Assembly (NCBI GenBank): GCA_016286075.1
Contig: JAEERZ010000017.1
Coordinates: 1 to 18,357, forward strand
Reading direction: 5' to 3'
DNA: 18,357 nucleotides
Source of the DNA: Selenomonadaceae bacterium
Lineage (GTDB): Bacteria; Bacillota; Negativicutes; Selenomonadales; Selenomonadaceae
The position numbers and the translations under genes are program-made. Numbering within the stretch: the first letter of the stretch is position 1; every line of letters starts with the position of its first letter. Below the pieces are notes generated by a model. That model saw only the letters and a program-made list of their open reading frames with translations. It made no database searches and was not told the DNA's origin. Positions 11,436-18,357 of this stretch are shown piece after piece.

Positions 11436-11964
11436 GTTCCCGGCGTACGTACCACCGGGAACCTGCCGCAAAGCGGCAACCGTGGGAACCAGTGAACAAG
11501 TCCCTTCACGCCCTTGCCGGGTCTTTTTCCGTCATGCTGTGTCAGATGGCACTCGACGTAGCAATTACTACGCCTTCGCGCCATCTTCCTCGCCTGACGA
11601 AAAAATTCCTCGACAAGGACATAAATCGACTTATTCACTGATTCCCTGAAAATATGAGCAATGCTTCTCTATGGAGCTGAAACCATAGAGAAAACCTTAT
11701 GCCGATGGGGAGGGAATCCCCGAAGAGCGATCGGAGATTCCCCTAAAGGAAAGGAATTATATGAACATGCCCTCCACGGCGTCGCCGCCATGAAGAAACT
11801 TTTTGGCGGAGGGGGCTCGGAGCGATGCCCCGAGCCTGCTGCCAACGGCAGCGGATTTGATGAATGTATGGTAAGAGGTGACTACCTTTCTAAAGGAGGC
11901 GGTTCCGATTCCCCCTATGAAACCGGAACCTATCCAGCCGCCGCGATTGGAAGAAGATCGCGGC
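11436..11964. other. Hairpin-dense region without a convincing gene; possible structured RNA
   Basis: At least nine short stems stand in series. Perfect stems of 6-10 bp are at 11436/11462 (8 bp), 11464/11478 (6), 11544/11586 (7, enclosing CGTAG/CTACG), 11665/11692 (10), 11814/11836 (7), 11838/11852 (6), 11901/11930 (7) and 11940/11964 (8). A two-part stem of 7+4 bp is at 11712/11742, and a weaker one at 11785/11809. Frames on both strands lack ribosome sites placed for starts and resemble nothing known to me. A GTG-started minus frame (11638-11318, 106 codons) runs through these stems and the terminator at 11367. A structured non-coding RNA or a decayed mobile element are the two options; the strand is undecided. 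Confidence 0.5.
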
Positions 11965-11979
11965 AGAAGTTATGCAATC

Positions 11980-12010
11980 AAAAAAGCTCTTTCCCGAAAC
12001 GGAAAAGAGC
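11980..12010 (-). terminator. Intrinsic terminator of the cobalamin riboswitch
   Basis: On the minus strand GCTCTTTTCC pairs with GGGAAAGAGC (one G-U pair) around a GTTTCG-type loop, followed by six U. It lies about 80 bases after the aptamer, where the expression platform is expected. It is the likely B12-controlled stop. Confidence 0.85.
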
Positions 12011-12087
12011 CTCTAAAATCAACTGAACGCAAAGGCGGACAGCCCATGATCCCTTCCCCGTCGCTCGCGGGTCAAACAGAAATCGTC

Positions 12088-12240
12088 GATCAGGCAGTTC
12101 TCCTGGCTCCAGTTCATCGCTCCCCGACGTCTTCCCATGCCTTCGGCACAGTGACGATTGCCGGGTCGCTCGCTGTTACAGTGGCGGGACCGCGCCGGAT
12201 TCCAACCGGCTTCCCTATTAAGTCTTGCGACGCCTGAACC
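12088..12240 (-). ncRNA. Cobalamin (B12) riboswitch
   Basis: The minus strand carries the hallmark pieces of the cobalamin aptamer in order: AATAGGGAAGCCGG, then GGAATCCGGCGCGGTCCCGC directly followed by CACTGTAA, then GTCACTGTGCC with GGCATGGGAAG, and the B12 box AGCCAGGAGAACTGCC. It binds adenosylcobalamin or a related form and normally controls B12 uptake or synthesis genes, or B12-dependent bypass enzymes. A terminator lies downstream. The next convincing gene in the same direction starts at 10787, about 1.3 kb away, so its target is unclear. Confidence 0.94.
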
Positions 12241-12281
12241 AATGTTATGAAATTTTGAATATTACATTCATTTATGATTAG

Positions 12282-12310
12282 ACAATATCACTTTTTCATT
12301 TTTATGTCAA
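12282..12310 (-). promoter_or_regulatory. Housekeeping promoter for the riboswitch transcript
   Basis: TTGACA (12310-12305) and TATTGT (12287-12282) are separated by exactly 17 bases on the minus strand, a near-consensus housekeeping-sigma promoter. The start site would be near 12275, about 35 bases before the aptamer. It overlaps the region just after the sensor-kinase stop codon. Confidence 0.8.
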
Positions 12311-12338
12311 GCGATTTTCCCATGCCTCCGCTGACTTT

Positions 12339-15300
12339 TCATCTGAAAAATGTCGCGACGCCCATCAGCAACCCTTTCTTCCCCATCGTCTTGAGCAGGA
12401 ATCCCTCGGGGTGCAGCTGCTCGGCTTTCTTGACGTTTTCCTTGTCTTCCGTTCCAGTCAGGAACACCACCGGCAAATCATGAAGCCTTTGCGTTTCACG
12501 GATTTGCTCCAGCACGTCGGCGCCGTTCATTTCAGGCATCTCGTAATCGAGCAGCACGAGGTCGGGCCGCTCTTTCTCCAAATATTTCAAGGCCTTCCTG
12601 CCGGAATTGACCGCCGTCACCGCATAGTCCTTTTTGAGCCAGCGCGTTACCAGCGCGAGGAAGTCCTCGTCGTCGTCCACCAAGAGCAGCGTGTGCCGCC
12701 GGTCGGTGACGAGCGTTTTTTCCGCCTCCGCGCCGTCGGCTTGCTTCGGTGTTTCTTCCGTCAGCCGTTTCAGCGGTTCATTGAGGCTGCGATAGAGCGA
12801 AAGCAGCACTTCGGCGCCCGCGGTGAGCGCGGCAATATCGCGATTCTTGCCCGCTTCCTCCATTTCCGCCGCCAGCTCGGAAAGCTCCACCGCGCCGATG
12901 GATTTCGCCATGCTCTTGAGAGCGTGGACTTTTATCGCGTACTCTTTGTAGTCGTGGTTCCTGTAAAGCTTTTCCAGTTCGTCGGCGCGTTTCTCGATGG
13001 AGGCGGCGAAAATCTTGAGGGCGTCAAGGTATTCCTGATTGCCGCCGCAGAACTCGACGCCCCGCCGCGTGGAGATCAGAGGGATATCACTGAGCCAGTC
13101 CGGGAGCGGCGTATCCTCCTCTTCTTCGTCCGCCGACGTGAAAACGAGCTTGTCGGCAGGCAGATGCTTCAAAATCGTCTCGTCCAGCGCGTCGGGCATG
13201 ACGGGCTTGGAGAGGTAGTCCGCGAATCCGGCGGCGAGATATTCCTCCTTCGCGCCGAAAACCGCGTTCGCCGTCAGGGAAATGATCGGCGTATCCTTGA
13301 CCTTGCCCGGATAGAGACGGCGCAGCTCGCCCAGGGTTTCCATGCCGTCCATACCCGGCATCCGGTGATCGAGGAAAACAAGGTCGTATTGGTTCGCTCC
13401 GAATTTTTCGACGCACTCCTCTCCGCTGGAGGCCGTGTCCACAAAAATTCTCGTGCGGCGCAGGAGGCCCGAGATGACCGCAATGTTCATCGGCGCGTCG
13501 TCCACCACGAGGATCCGTGCGTTCGGCGCAATGAAGCCCGCGTTTTTGCGGACGCGCCGTCCTTCCATGCGCTTCAGCGCGGCGGAGAGATCGCCGACGC
13601 CTTCCCAGTCCACTACCTTCTGCGGCAGCGAGAACGAGAAAGTCGACCCTTTGCCGAACACGCTCCGCACTTCGAGACGGCTCCCCATGATTCCAAGAAG
13701 CTGCTGGGTGATATTGAGGCCAAGGCCTGTGCCCTCGATCTGTCGCGTCTTTTCCGAGTCCAGGCGGTCGAAGGCGGCGAAGAGCTTTTCTATGTCCTCG
13801 TCCTTGATACCGCGGCCAGTGTCGGTGACGGATACGTCGAGTGCGATCTCGTCCGGCGCCGTCTGATGGAACCCGATAGAGAAGGACACGGAACCTTTAT
13901 CCGTGTATTTCACCGCGTTAGTCAGGATATTGGTGATGATCTGCTTAATCCGGATCTCGTCGCCGAAGAGAGTGTTAGGGGTGTCCGGATCGACCTTGAC
14001 GTAAAGGGAAAGGCCGTGCTCCTCTGCCCGCAGGCGCACGAGATTGACGAGGTCGTTCACAAGGGAGGGCAGCGCGTATTCCGCCGGGAGGATGTCCATC
14101 TTGCCCGCCTCGATCTTGGAGAAATCGAGGATGTCGTTGATGATGGAAAGGAGGCTCATGGAAGCGGCCCGGGCGTTTTCCGCATAGGTCAGCACGTTTT
14201 CCTCGGAGCTCTCCCGCAGGATCATCTCGTTCATGCCGATGACGGCGTTGATCGGCGTCCGTATCTCGTGGCTCATCATCGAAAGGAACGCCGACTTCGC
14301 TTGGTTCGCCGCCTCCGCCGCTTCGCCGGATTCCCTGGCGGCCTGCACCGCGTTCTCCAGCTCTTGTTTCCTCTGCAGGTCGCGGCGCATCTCCGTGTCG
14401 ACGTCCGCGAAACCCATACAGACGGCGTGGACGGTTATGCCCGATTCGTTCGCTACAGTATTCGCGGCGGAAATCCGAAGCTGCTCATAGCGTTCCTCGC
14501 CGTGATGCTTCGCCAGATAGCGATAGTTGAAAACCGATTCCTCAGCCAGATGACGACGAATCTCCCCCGGCTCGATGAAGCGGAAGAATTCGCCCTGATA
14601 TTCCGGATTGACAAAGCGTTCGCCATAGGATGTGAATGTCTGATGATACGGGAAGTGCTCGCCAAGACCCGGAGCGTCCTCCAAGGGATCGTCCGCGCGG
14701 TAACATACCGCGTCGTCGGTGTCGAGGTCGACATAGTAGACGCTGCGGTAATTGGCGGCAAGGGAATTGATGACGTTTTCCTGCTGCGCCTTGTTTTGCT
14801 CCTGCGCCAAAAGCTCCTCCTGCAGCGCAAGCTGTTCCTCCAGTTCCTGCTGCTTGCCCCGGTTCTCGGCTTCGGAGACCTCCTTCTCCAGCGTCATCTG
14901 AGCGGCTCTTCGGGATTGCATGTAGAGAACGGCGAACACCGCTAAGAGAACGACCGCCGTCAGCGCGGACTGTGCGAGACTGCGACGGGCAATCCCGTCG
15001 GCAATCGGACTGATCTGTTCGTTGATGACGCTGTCCCGCACAAGATAGGTGAGCATCCATTCCGTTCCCTTGATCGGCACATAGCAAAGCGTCTCCCGGA
15101 TAGTGCCGTAAGTGAAGGACACCACGCCGGCCCTGCCGTCCTCGAAGTCCGCCGCCACCGACTGGAAGGAATGTCCTTTCTTGAACTCCGCGTGCCCCAG
15201 CGCTTCCAGGAGATTGTCCTCGCTGGCGAGGCCGCCGAGCACCATGTCCGTCAGTGCCACGCCTTTGCGGGTATAGATGTTGCAGAATGTGGTGTTGTTG

Positions 15301-15869
15301 TTGTCCGTTTGCAGGGAAAGATTCCTGAGCATACGGCTCATGTCGATTTCCATGAAGCAGGCGACCAGTGTTTTCCCTTCCAGCGACAGACGGTCCACCG
15401 GCATGGCGACGACAACTTTTTTGGCGCCGTCCGCGTTTTTCAGGGAGACTTCCGGTCCCGCGATATGGTTGTAATCAAACTTGTAAAACTGAATATCCGT
15501 CCGCGTGCCCCGGGAGGTATAGATCAGGCCGTCGCTGTCCACGAAGGCGAATTTTTCCAGCCCGTAGAGCTGCTTCATACGCGCCTGATATGCCTGCAGG
15601 TTCGTCACGCTGGACAGGTCGCTCGGCGTCAGCAGACCAACGGCGGCGTCCATATTGGAGATGTAGGCCGACAGCGTAGAAGAAACGACCTGCGCGCGCC
15701 GCTCCGCCAGCTCGTCGAGGTACATCAGGCTCACCGTGTGAACGGCGGACTCCGTGTCCTCGCTGGCGTTCCTGCCCGTGATGATGGTACCGAATAAAAG
15801 AATGGCGGCGACAATGACGCAGCCGATGACAGCTTCTTTCATGAATTCTTTCTGCCCCGCGGATTTCAC
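12339..15869 (-). CDS. Hybrid sensor histidine kinase with REC-HPt-REC tail (1176 aa)
   Basis: This is a membrane sensor kinase for a multistep phosphorelay. Order: first membrane helix (about 13-31), periplasmic Cache-like sensor (about 40-290), second helix (301-317), coiled coil, PAS-like region (about 365-490). Then HisKA with H534 in SHEIRTP and HATPase with N651, DTGRGI (683-688) and GTGLGL (713-718). REC1 has D834 in VFLDHRM, the HPt domain has H982 in HALKS, and REC2 has D1108 in LLDYEMPEMNG. REC2 has KT instead of the usual KP. There is no DNA-binding or other output domain, so a separate regulator must receive the signal. The GTG at 15869 lies 9 bases after AGGAG; ATG starts at 15899 and 15878 are less well placed. 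A link to the bacteriocin locus is not shown. Confidence 0.93.
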   Translation of the reverse strand: MKSAGQKEFMKEAVIGCVIVAAILLFGTIITGRNASEDTESAVHTVSLMYLDELAERRAQVVSSTLSAYISNMDAAVGLLTPSDLSSVTNLQAYQARMKQLYGLEKFAFVDSDGLIYTSRGTRTDIQFYKFDYNHIAGPEVSLKNADGAKKVVVAMPVDRLSLEGKTLVACFMEIDMSRMLRNLSLQTDNNNTTFCNIYTRKGVALTDMVLGGLASEDNLLEALGHAEFKKGHSFQSVAADFEDGRAGVVSFTYGTIRETLCYVPIKGTEWMLTYLVRDSVINEQISPIADGIARRSLAQSALTAVVLLAVFAVLYMQSRRAAQMTLEKEVSEAENRGKQQELEEQLALQEELLAQEQNKAQQENVINSLAANYRSVYYVDLDTDDAVCYRADDPLEDAPGLGEHFPYHQTFTSYGERFVNPEYQGEFFRFIEPGEIRRHLAEESVFNYRYLAKHHGEERYEQLRISAANTVANESGITVHAVCMGFADVDTEMRRDLQRKQELENAVQAARESGEAAEAANQAKSAFLSMMSHEIRTPINAVIGMNEMILRESSEENVLTYAENARAASMSLLSIINDILDFSKIEAGKMDILPAEYALPSLVNDLVNLVRLRAEEHGLSLYVKVDPDTPNTLFGDEIRIKQIITNILTNAVKYTDKGSVSFSIGFHQTAPDEIALDVSVTDTGRGIKDEDIEKLFAAFDRLDSEKTRQIEGTGLGLNITQQLLGIMGSRLEVRSVFGKGSTFSFSLPQKVVDWEGVGDLSAALKRMEGRRVRKNAGFIAPNARILVVDDAPMNIAVISGLLRRTRIFVDTASSGEECVEKFGANQYDLVFLDHRMPGMDGMETLGELRRLYPGKVKDTPIISLTANAVFGAKEEYLAAGFADYLSKPVMPDALDETILKHLPADKLVFTSADEEEEDTPLPDWLSDIPLISTRRGVEFCGGNQEYLDALKIFAASIEKRADELEKLYRNHDYKEYAIKVHALKSMAKSIGAVELSELAAEMEEAGKNRDIAALTAGAEVLLSLYRSLNEPLKRLTEETPKQADGAEAEKTLVTDRRHTLLLVDDDEDFLALVTRWLKKDYAVTAVNSGRKALKYLEKERPDLVLLDYEMPEMNGADVLEQIRETQRLHDLPVVFLTGTEDKENVKKAEQLHPEGFLLKTMGKKGLLMGVATFFR

Positions 15870-15995
15870 AGAAATCATCTCCTGTTGCGATCGATGCAAA
15901 CCTTATTTATATATTCTGCACCGCATAAATTTATCCTCTCGAAACGCCGAATTTTTTTGCGAAAACTTGTCGTCTCTCCCGCTTCTTCGGGCATG

Positions 15996-16025
15996 AAAAA
16001 AGCCGCCCTATGCTCCGCATACGGC
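15996..16025 (-). terminator. Intrinsic terminator after trpG
   Basis: On the minus strand GCCG-TATGC-GGA-GCATA-GGG-CGGC forms a hairpin followed by TTTTTT. It lies 64 bases after the trpG stop and closes the trp unit before the sensor-kinase gene. The remaining bases up to 16089 hold only a small GTCGAC-G-GTCGAC dyad (near 16055). Confidence 0.82.
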
Positions 16026-16089
16026 GACTTCTCTCGCTATCCGTTTATTCGTTTGTCGACGGTCGACGGATCTTCCGTTTATATTGCGC

Positions 16090-16659
16090 TCATGCCAGTT
16101 TCGCCAAGAAGTTTTTCAGCAGCTTCTTCCCTTCCGGCGTCAGGATCGACTCCGGGTGGAACTGAACGCCCTCCACGTCGTATTCCTTGTGACGGACGCC
16201 CATGACGATCCCGTCCTCGGTCTCGGCAGTGACGGCGAGACAATCGGGCAGCGTCTTCCGGTCGACGACCAGCGAATGGTAGCGACCGACCTCGAAGGGC
16301 TGTGGCAATCCTTCATAAATGCCCGTGCCGTCATGGCGAACGGGGGACGTCTTGCCGTGAACGATTTTCGGCGCTCGCACGACCTTTCCGCCGAAGACCT
16401 CGCCGATTGCCTGATGACCGAGGCAGACGCCGAGAATCGGCACGACGCCTTTCATTTCGCGAATCAGGTCTTCGGTAATACCCGCGTCCTTCGGCTCGCC
16501 GGGACCAGGGGAAATGACGACGCCGCTGTAACCCCGTTTCGCCAGTTCAGAAACCGTTTCCACGTCGTTCCGCACGACTTCGACATCGGCGCCCAGCTCC
16601 GCCAGAAGCTGATACACGTTATAAGTAAAGGAATCGTAATTATCCAAGAGGAGCAGCAT
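16090..16659 (-). CDS. trpG: Anthranilate synthase component II, glutamine amidotransferase (189 aa)
   Basis: TrpG releases ammonia from glutamine for TrpE, which makes anthranilate from chorismate. The class I amidotransferase triad is complete: C79 in GVCLGHQA, H168 and E170 in QFHPES. The start MLLLLDNYDSFTYN is typical, and the oxyanion segment PGPGEP is at 51-56. I place the start at 16659: the open frame extends to 16926, but that part lies inside trpE in another frame. A GAGGAGGTG ribosome site precedes the ATG within trpE, and the genes overlap by 20 bases. It could also serve PabB in folate synthesis, as in some Firmicutes; no second copy is visible here. Confidence 0.97.
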   Translation of the reverse strand: MLLLLDNYDSFTYNVYQLLAELGADVEVVRNDVETVSELAKRGYSGVVISPGPGEPKDAGITEDLIREMKGVVPILGVCLGHQAIGEVFGGKVVRAPKIVHGKTSPVRHDGTGIYEGLPQPFEVGRYHSLVVDRKTLPDCLAVTAETEDGIVMGVRHKEYDVEGVQFHPESILTPEGKKLLKNFLAKLA

Positions 16660-18151
16660 CGTTTTCCACCTCCTCAACCACTTTGAAAAGCGCTTTCGCC
16701 TTCTGCAGGAATTCGTTGTACTCGTTTTCCGGCACGGAGTCCGCGACGATGCCCGCCCCCGCCTGGATATAGGCCGTATCGTCGTTCTCGATCCGCATGG
16801 TGCGGAGCGTGATGCAGACGTCCATGTTGCCGGCGAAGTCCATATAGCCGACGGCTCCTGCGTAGCTCTTGCGCGGGACAGGCTCCAGCGAGCGCACGAT
16901 CTCCATCGCGCGGAGCTTCGGCGCACCGCTGACCGTCCCCGCCGGGAACGACGCCTTGAGCACGTCCATCGGCGTCAGGCTCTTCTTCAGCGTGCCGATG
17001 ACCTCGGAGACCATGTGCATGACGTGGCTGAAGCGTTCCACCGCCATCAGCTTCGTCACTTTGACGCTGCCGGGCTCGCTGATTCGCCCGATGTCGTTAC
17101 GCGCGAGATCGACGAGCATGGCGTGCTCGGCGCACTCCTTCTCATCGGCTTTCAAATCCTCGGCCAGTGCCGCGTCCTCCGCGTCGTTCTTTCCGCGTCG
17201 CCGCGTGCCGGCAATCGGATAGGTGTAAACGACGCCGTCCACGACCTTGACGAGCCGCTCCGGCGATGCGCCGACCAGCTTCGTCGTACCGAAGTTCATG
17301 TAGAACATATAGGGCGACGGGTTTACCTGCCGCAGACGCCGATAGAACAGGAAAGGCGGCCTCGTGATCTTTTCCTCGAAGCGGAAGGACGGCACCGCCT
17401 GAAAGATATCCCCGGCGAAAATATGCTCCTTGATAGTCCGAATCATGTCGAGGACACGGGCCGGCGGTTTCTCGTATTTTTTCAGGAAGTCCACCTTCTC
17501 GACCCGCGGCGCAAAATCCGCCGTCATGGCGGGAATCGCCCCGCGCATTTTCGCCAGGAGAGTCTCCATCTTGCGCTCCACCTCCGCGTAAGCGGCTTCC
17601 GCACCCGACGAGGCGTCGGTCAGGCAAATCAGGCGCGCGGTGTTTTTCAGCGCATCGAAGACCACGAGGACGCGGCAGACCATGAATTCGCCGAGAAGCT
17701 CCTCCTCGCCCACTTCCATGCCGCGCACACGATCGAAGGTCGAAACGATCTCATAATTGAAATACCCGACGAGGCCGCCGTTGGCCAGCGGGATATTCTC
17801 GCCGAAGGCGGCCGGACGGCGCGCCTCCATATACTGTTTCAGCGCGTGGACGGGGTCGCCGTCGATGCACTTCATCAGGTCCTTGTCTTTGATCATCAGG
17901 CGGTTCTTGAACGCCTGCAGGCGGATGAACGGTTCCGCGCCGATGAACGAGTACCGCGCCAGCGTCTGGCTGCTGGTATCCACTGATTCAAGCAGGAATC
18001 CCTTCGCATCCCCGACGAGCTTGTAATAGATCGAGACGGGCGTGTCAAGGTCGATGGAAATCTCCGTGCTCACGGCGATCAACGGCGTTGTCTCCGCGCA
18101 TTTCTTGTATTCGTCAAGGGAGGGGCGCAGCCTCAGTTTTGTATTCGGCAT
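16640..18151 (-). CDS. trpE: Anthranilate synthase component I (503 aa)
   Basis: TrpE converts chorismate and ammonia (from TrpG) to anthranilate, the first step of tryptophan synthesis. Full-length for the family. The tryptophan feedback site LLES (53-56) with RYSFIG is present, so end-product inhibition is expected. Active-site blocks include NPSPYMFYM (277-285), GASPERL (294-300), PIAGTRRRG (312-320), LVDLARNDIGR (346-356), FSHVMHMVSEV (with H376), FPAGTVSGAPK (402-412) and IQAGAGIVADS with PENEYNE. LLES and PIAGT favour TrpE over PabB or MenF. It starts 15 bp after trpA and overlaps trpG. No leader peptide or attenuator fits in the 15-bp gap, so control must lie further upstream, outside the window. 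Confidence 0.97.
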   Translation of the reverse strand: MPNTKLRLRPSLDEYKKCAETTPLIAVSTEISIDLDTPVSIYYKLVGDAKGFLLESVDTSSQTLARYSFIGAEPFIRLQAFKNRLMIKDKDLMKCIDGDPVHALKQYMEARRPAAFGENIPLANGGLVGYFNYEIVSTFDRVRGMEVGEEELLGEFMVCRVLVVFDALKNTARLICLTDASSGAEAAYAEVERKMETLLAKMRGAIPAMTADFAPRVEKVDFLKKYEKPPARVLDMIRTIKEHIFAGDIFQAVPSFRFEEKITRPPFLFYRRLRQVNPSPYMFYMNFGTTKLVGASPERLVKVVDGVVYTYPIAGTRRRGKNDAEDAALAEDLKADEKECAEHAMLVDLARNDIGRISEPGSVKVTKLMAVERFSHVMHMVSEVIGTLKKSLTPMDVLKASFPAGTVSGAPKLRAMEIVRSLEPVPRKSYAGAVGYMDFAGNMDVCITLRTMRIENDDTAYIQAGAGIVADSVPENEYNEFLQKAKALFKVVEEVENDAAPLG

Positions 18152-18166
18152 ATTGCTTCCCCCCCG

Positions 18167-18357
18167 TCAATAGGCCGCGTCGAGCGCGCGGCGAAGCGAG
18201 GCGACGAAATCCTCCGCCTCTTTCGTCTTTCCGTCCATCAGGCGGCGCACAACGGCGCTGCCGACGATTACGGCGTCGGCAGCCTTTGCGGCGTCCACCG
18301 CCGCTTCCGCCGAACCGATGCCGAAGCCCACGGCGATCGGCACGTCGGTATGCTCGC
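18167..18357 (-). CDS. trpA: Tryptophan synthase alpha chain, C-terminal part (cut by window edge)
   Basis: The last 62 residues of TrpA are visible; the rest lies beyond the right edge. VPIAVGFGIGSAEAA followed by ADAVIVGSAVVRRL is the conserved C-terminal phosphate-binding part of the alpha-subunit barrel, which cleaves indole-glycerol phosphate to indole. The TGA stop is 15 bp before trpE, with a G-rich stretch between that serves as the trpE ribosome site. Finding trpA directly before trpE is unusual, since trpA commonly ends the operon. Confidence 0.93.
   Translation of the reverse strand, partial: EHTDVPIAVGFGIGSAEAAVDAAKAADAVIVGSAVVRRLMDGKTKEAEDFVASLRRALDAAY

Noticed and set aside
11318..11638. 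106-codon minus-strand frame with a GTG start
   Set aside because: It crosses four hairpins and a terminator-like stem, and its ribosome site is too close to the GTG. I treat the region as non-coding, though a short peptide is not excluded.
11661..12237. Two overlapping plus-strand frames (11661-12026 and 11878-12237)
   Set aside because: The second runs antisense through the cobalamin riboswitch and its terminator. Neither has a well-placed ribosome site or a known family. AAAGGAGG near 11893 is 17 bases from the nearest ATG.
12411..14945. 844-codon plus-strand open frame opposite the sensor kinase
   Set aside because: It lies fully antisense to a kinase with all catalytic motifs; the translation resembles no family. 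Long antisense frames are expected in GC-rich DNA.
16660..16926. Upstream extension of trpG to 16926
   Set aside because: The extra 89 codons lie within trpE in another frame and translate to Arg/Ser-rich noise. TrpG proteins begin at MLLLLDNYDSFTYN.
1..18357. CRISPR arrays, tRNA, rRNA, transposase or integrase genes
   Set aside because: No spaced direct repeats, cloverleaf, rRNA-like stretch or recombinase motifs were seen. The 8-bp tandem repeat at 11283-11318 has no spacers.

Overview
The window looks like a chromosomal segment of a diderm Firmicute, most likely a Selenomonas/Mitsuokella-type member of the Negativicutes. Three things point that way: Firmicute-style AGGAGG ribosome sites, an exporter built with periplasmic adaptors (so an outer membrane is expected), and a cobalamin riboswitch plus Firmicute-like Trp enzymes. 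The genus is an inference. Every gene I can support lies on the minus strand, so transcription runs from high to low coordinates. Long plus-strand open frames over the exporter, kinase and trp genes are GC-driven shadows.

Right end, 18357 to 15996: the 3' end of trpA, then trpE and trpG, tightly spaced and closed by a Rho-independent terminator. The order trpA-trpE-trpG is rearranged relative to the usual trpE-first operon. Next is a very large hybrid sensor kinase (15869-12339; periplasmic sensor, PAS-like, HisKA, HATPase, REC, HPt, REC).

Middle, 12338 to 10788: about 1.55 kb without a convincing protein gene. It holds a strong minus-strand promoter, a complete cobalamin riboswitch and its terminator, and then about 600 bp dense in perfect hairpins with no recognisable gene. 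After these come a bidirectional terminator, an 8-bp tandem repeat, a second small promoter-to-terminator unit and a pair of 18-bp dyads.

Left half, 10787 to 28: an NHLM-type peptide export and bacteriocin locus. The order of transcription is RND-type adaptor, NHLM HlyD-type adaptor, peptidase-ABC transporter (C39 protease plus ATPase), second ABC transporter, and an ECF-type sigma factor. Then follow several small genes: a 77-aa protein with a leader-like motif near its C-terminus, five double-glycine-leader precursors, and a 122-aa secreted protein. Precursor cores are 78-100 aa and fall into two sequence families. No peptide-modifying enzyme is present.

The most striking feature is regulatory. 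Four copies of one promoter-like box, with rigid spacing, stand only before the GG-leader/leader-like transcription units. The natural model is that the locus's own ECF sigma factor drives the precursor genes as a private regulon. The C39 transporter would cleave after Gly-Gly and export the cores with the two adaptors and an outer-membrane channel encoded elsewhere.
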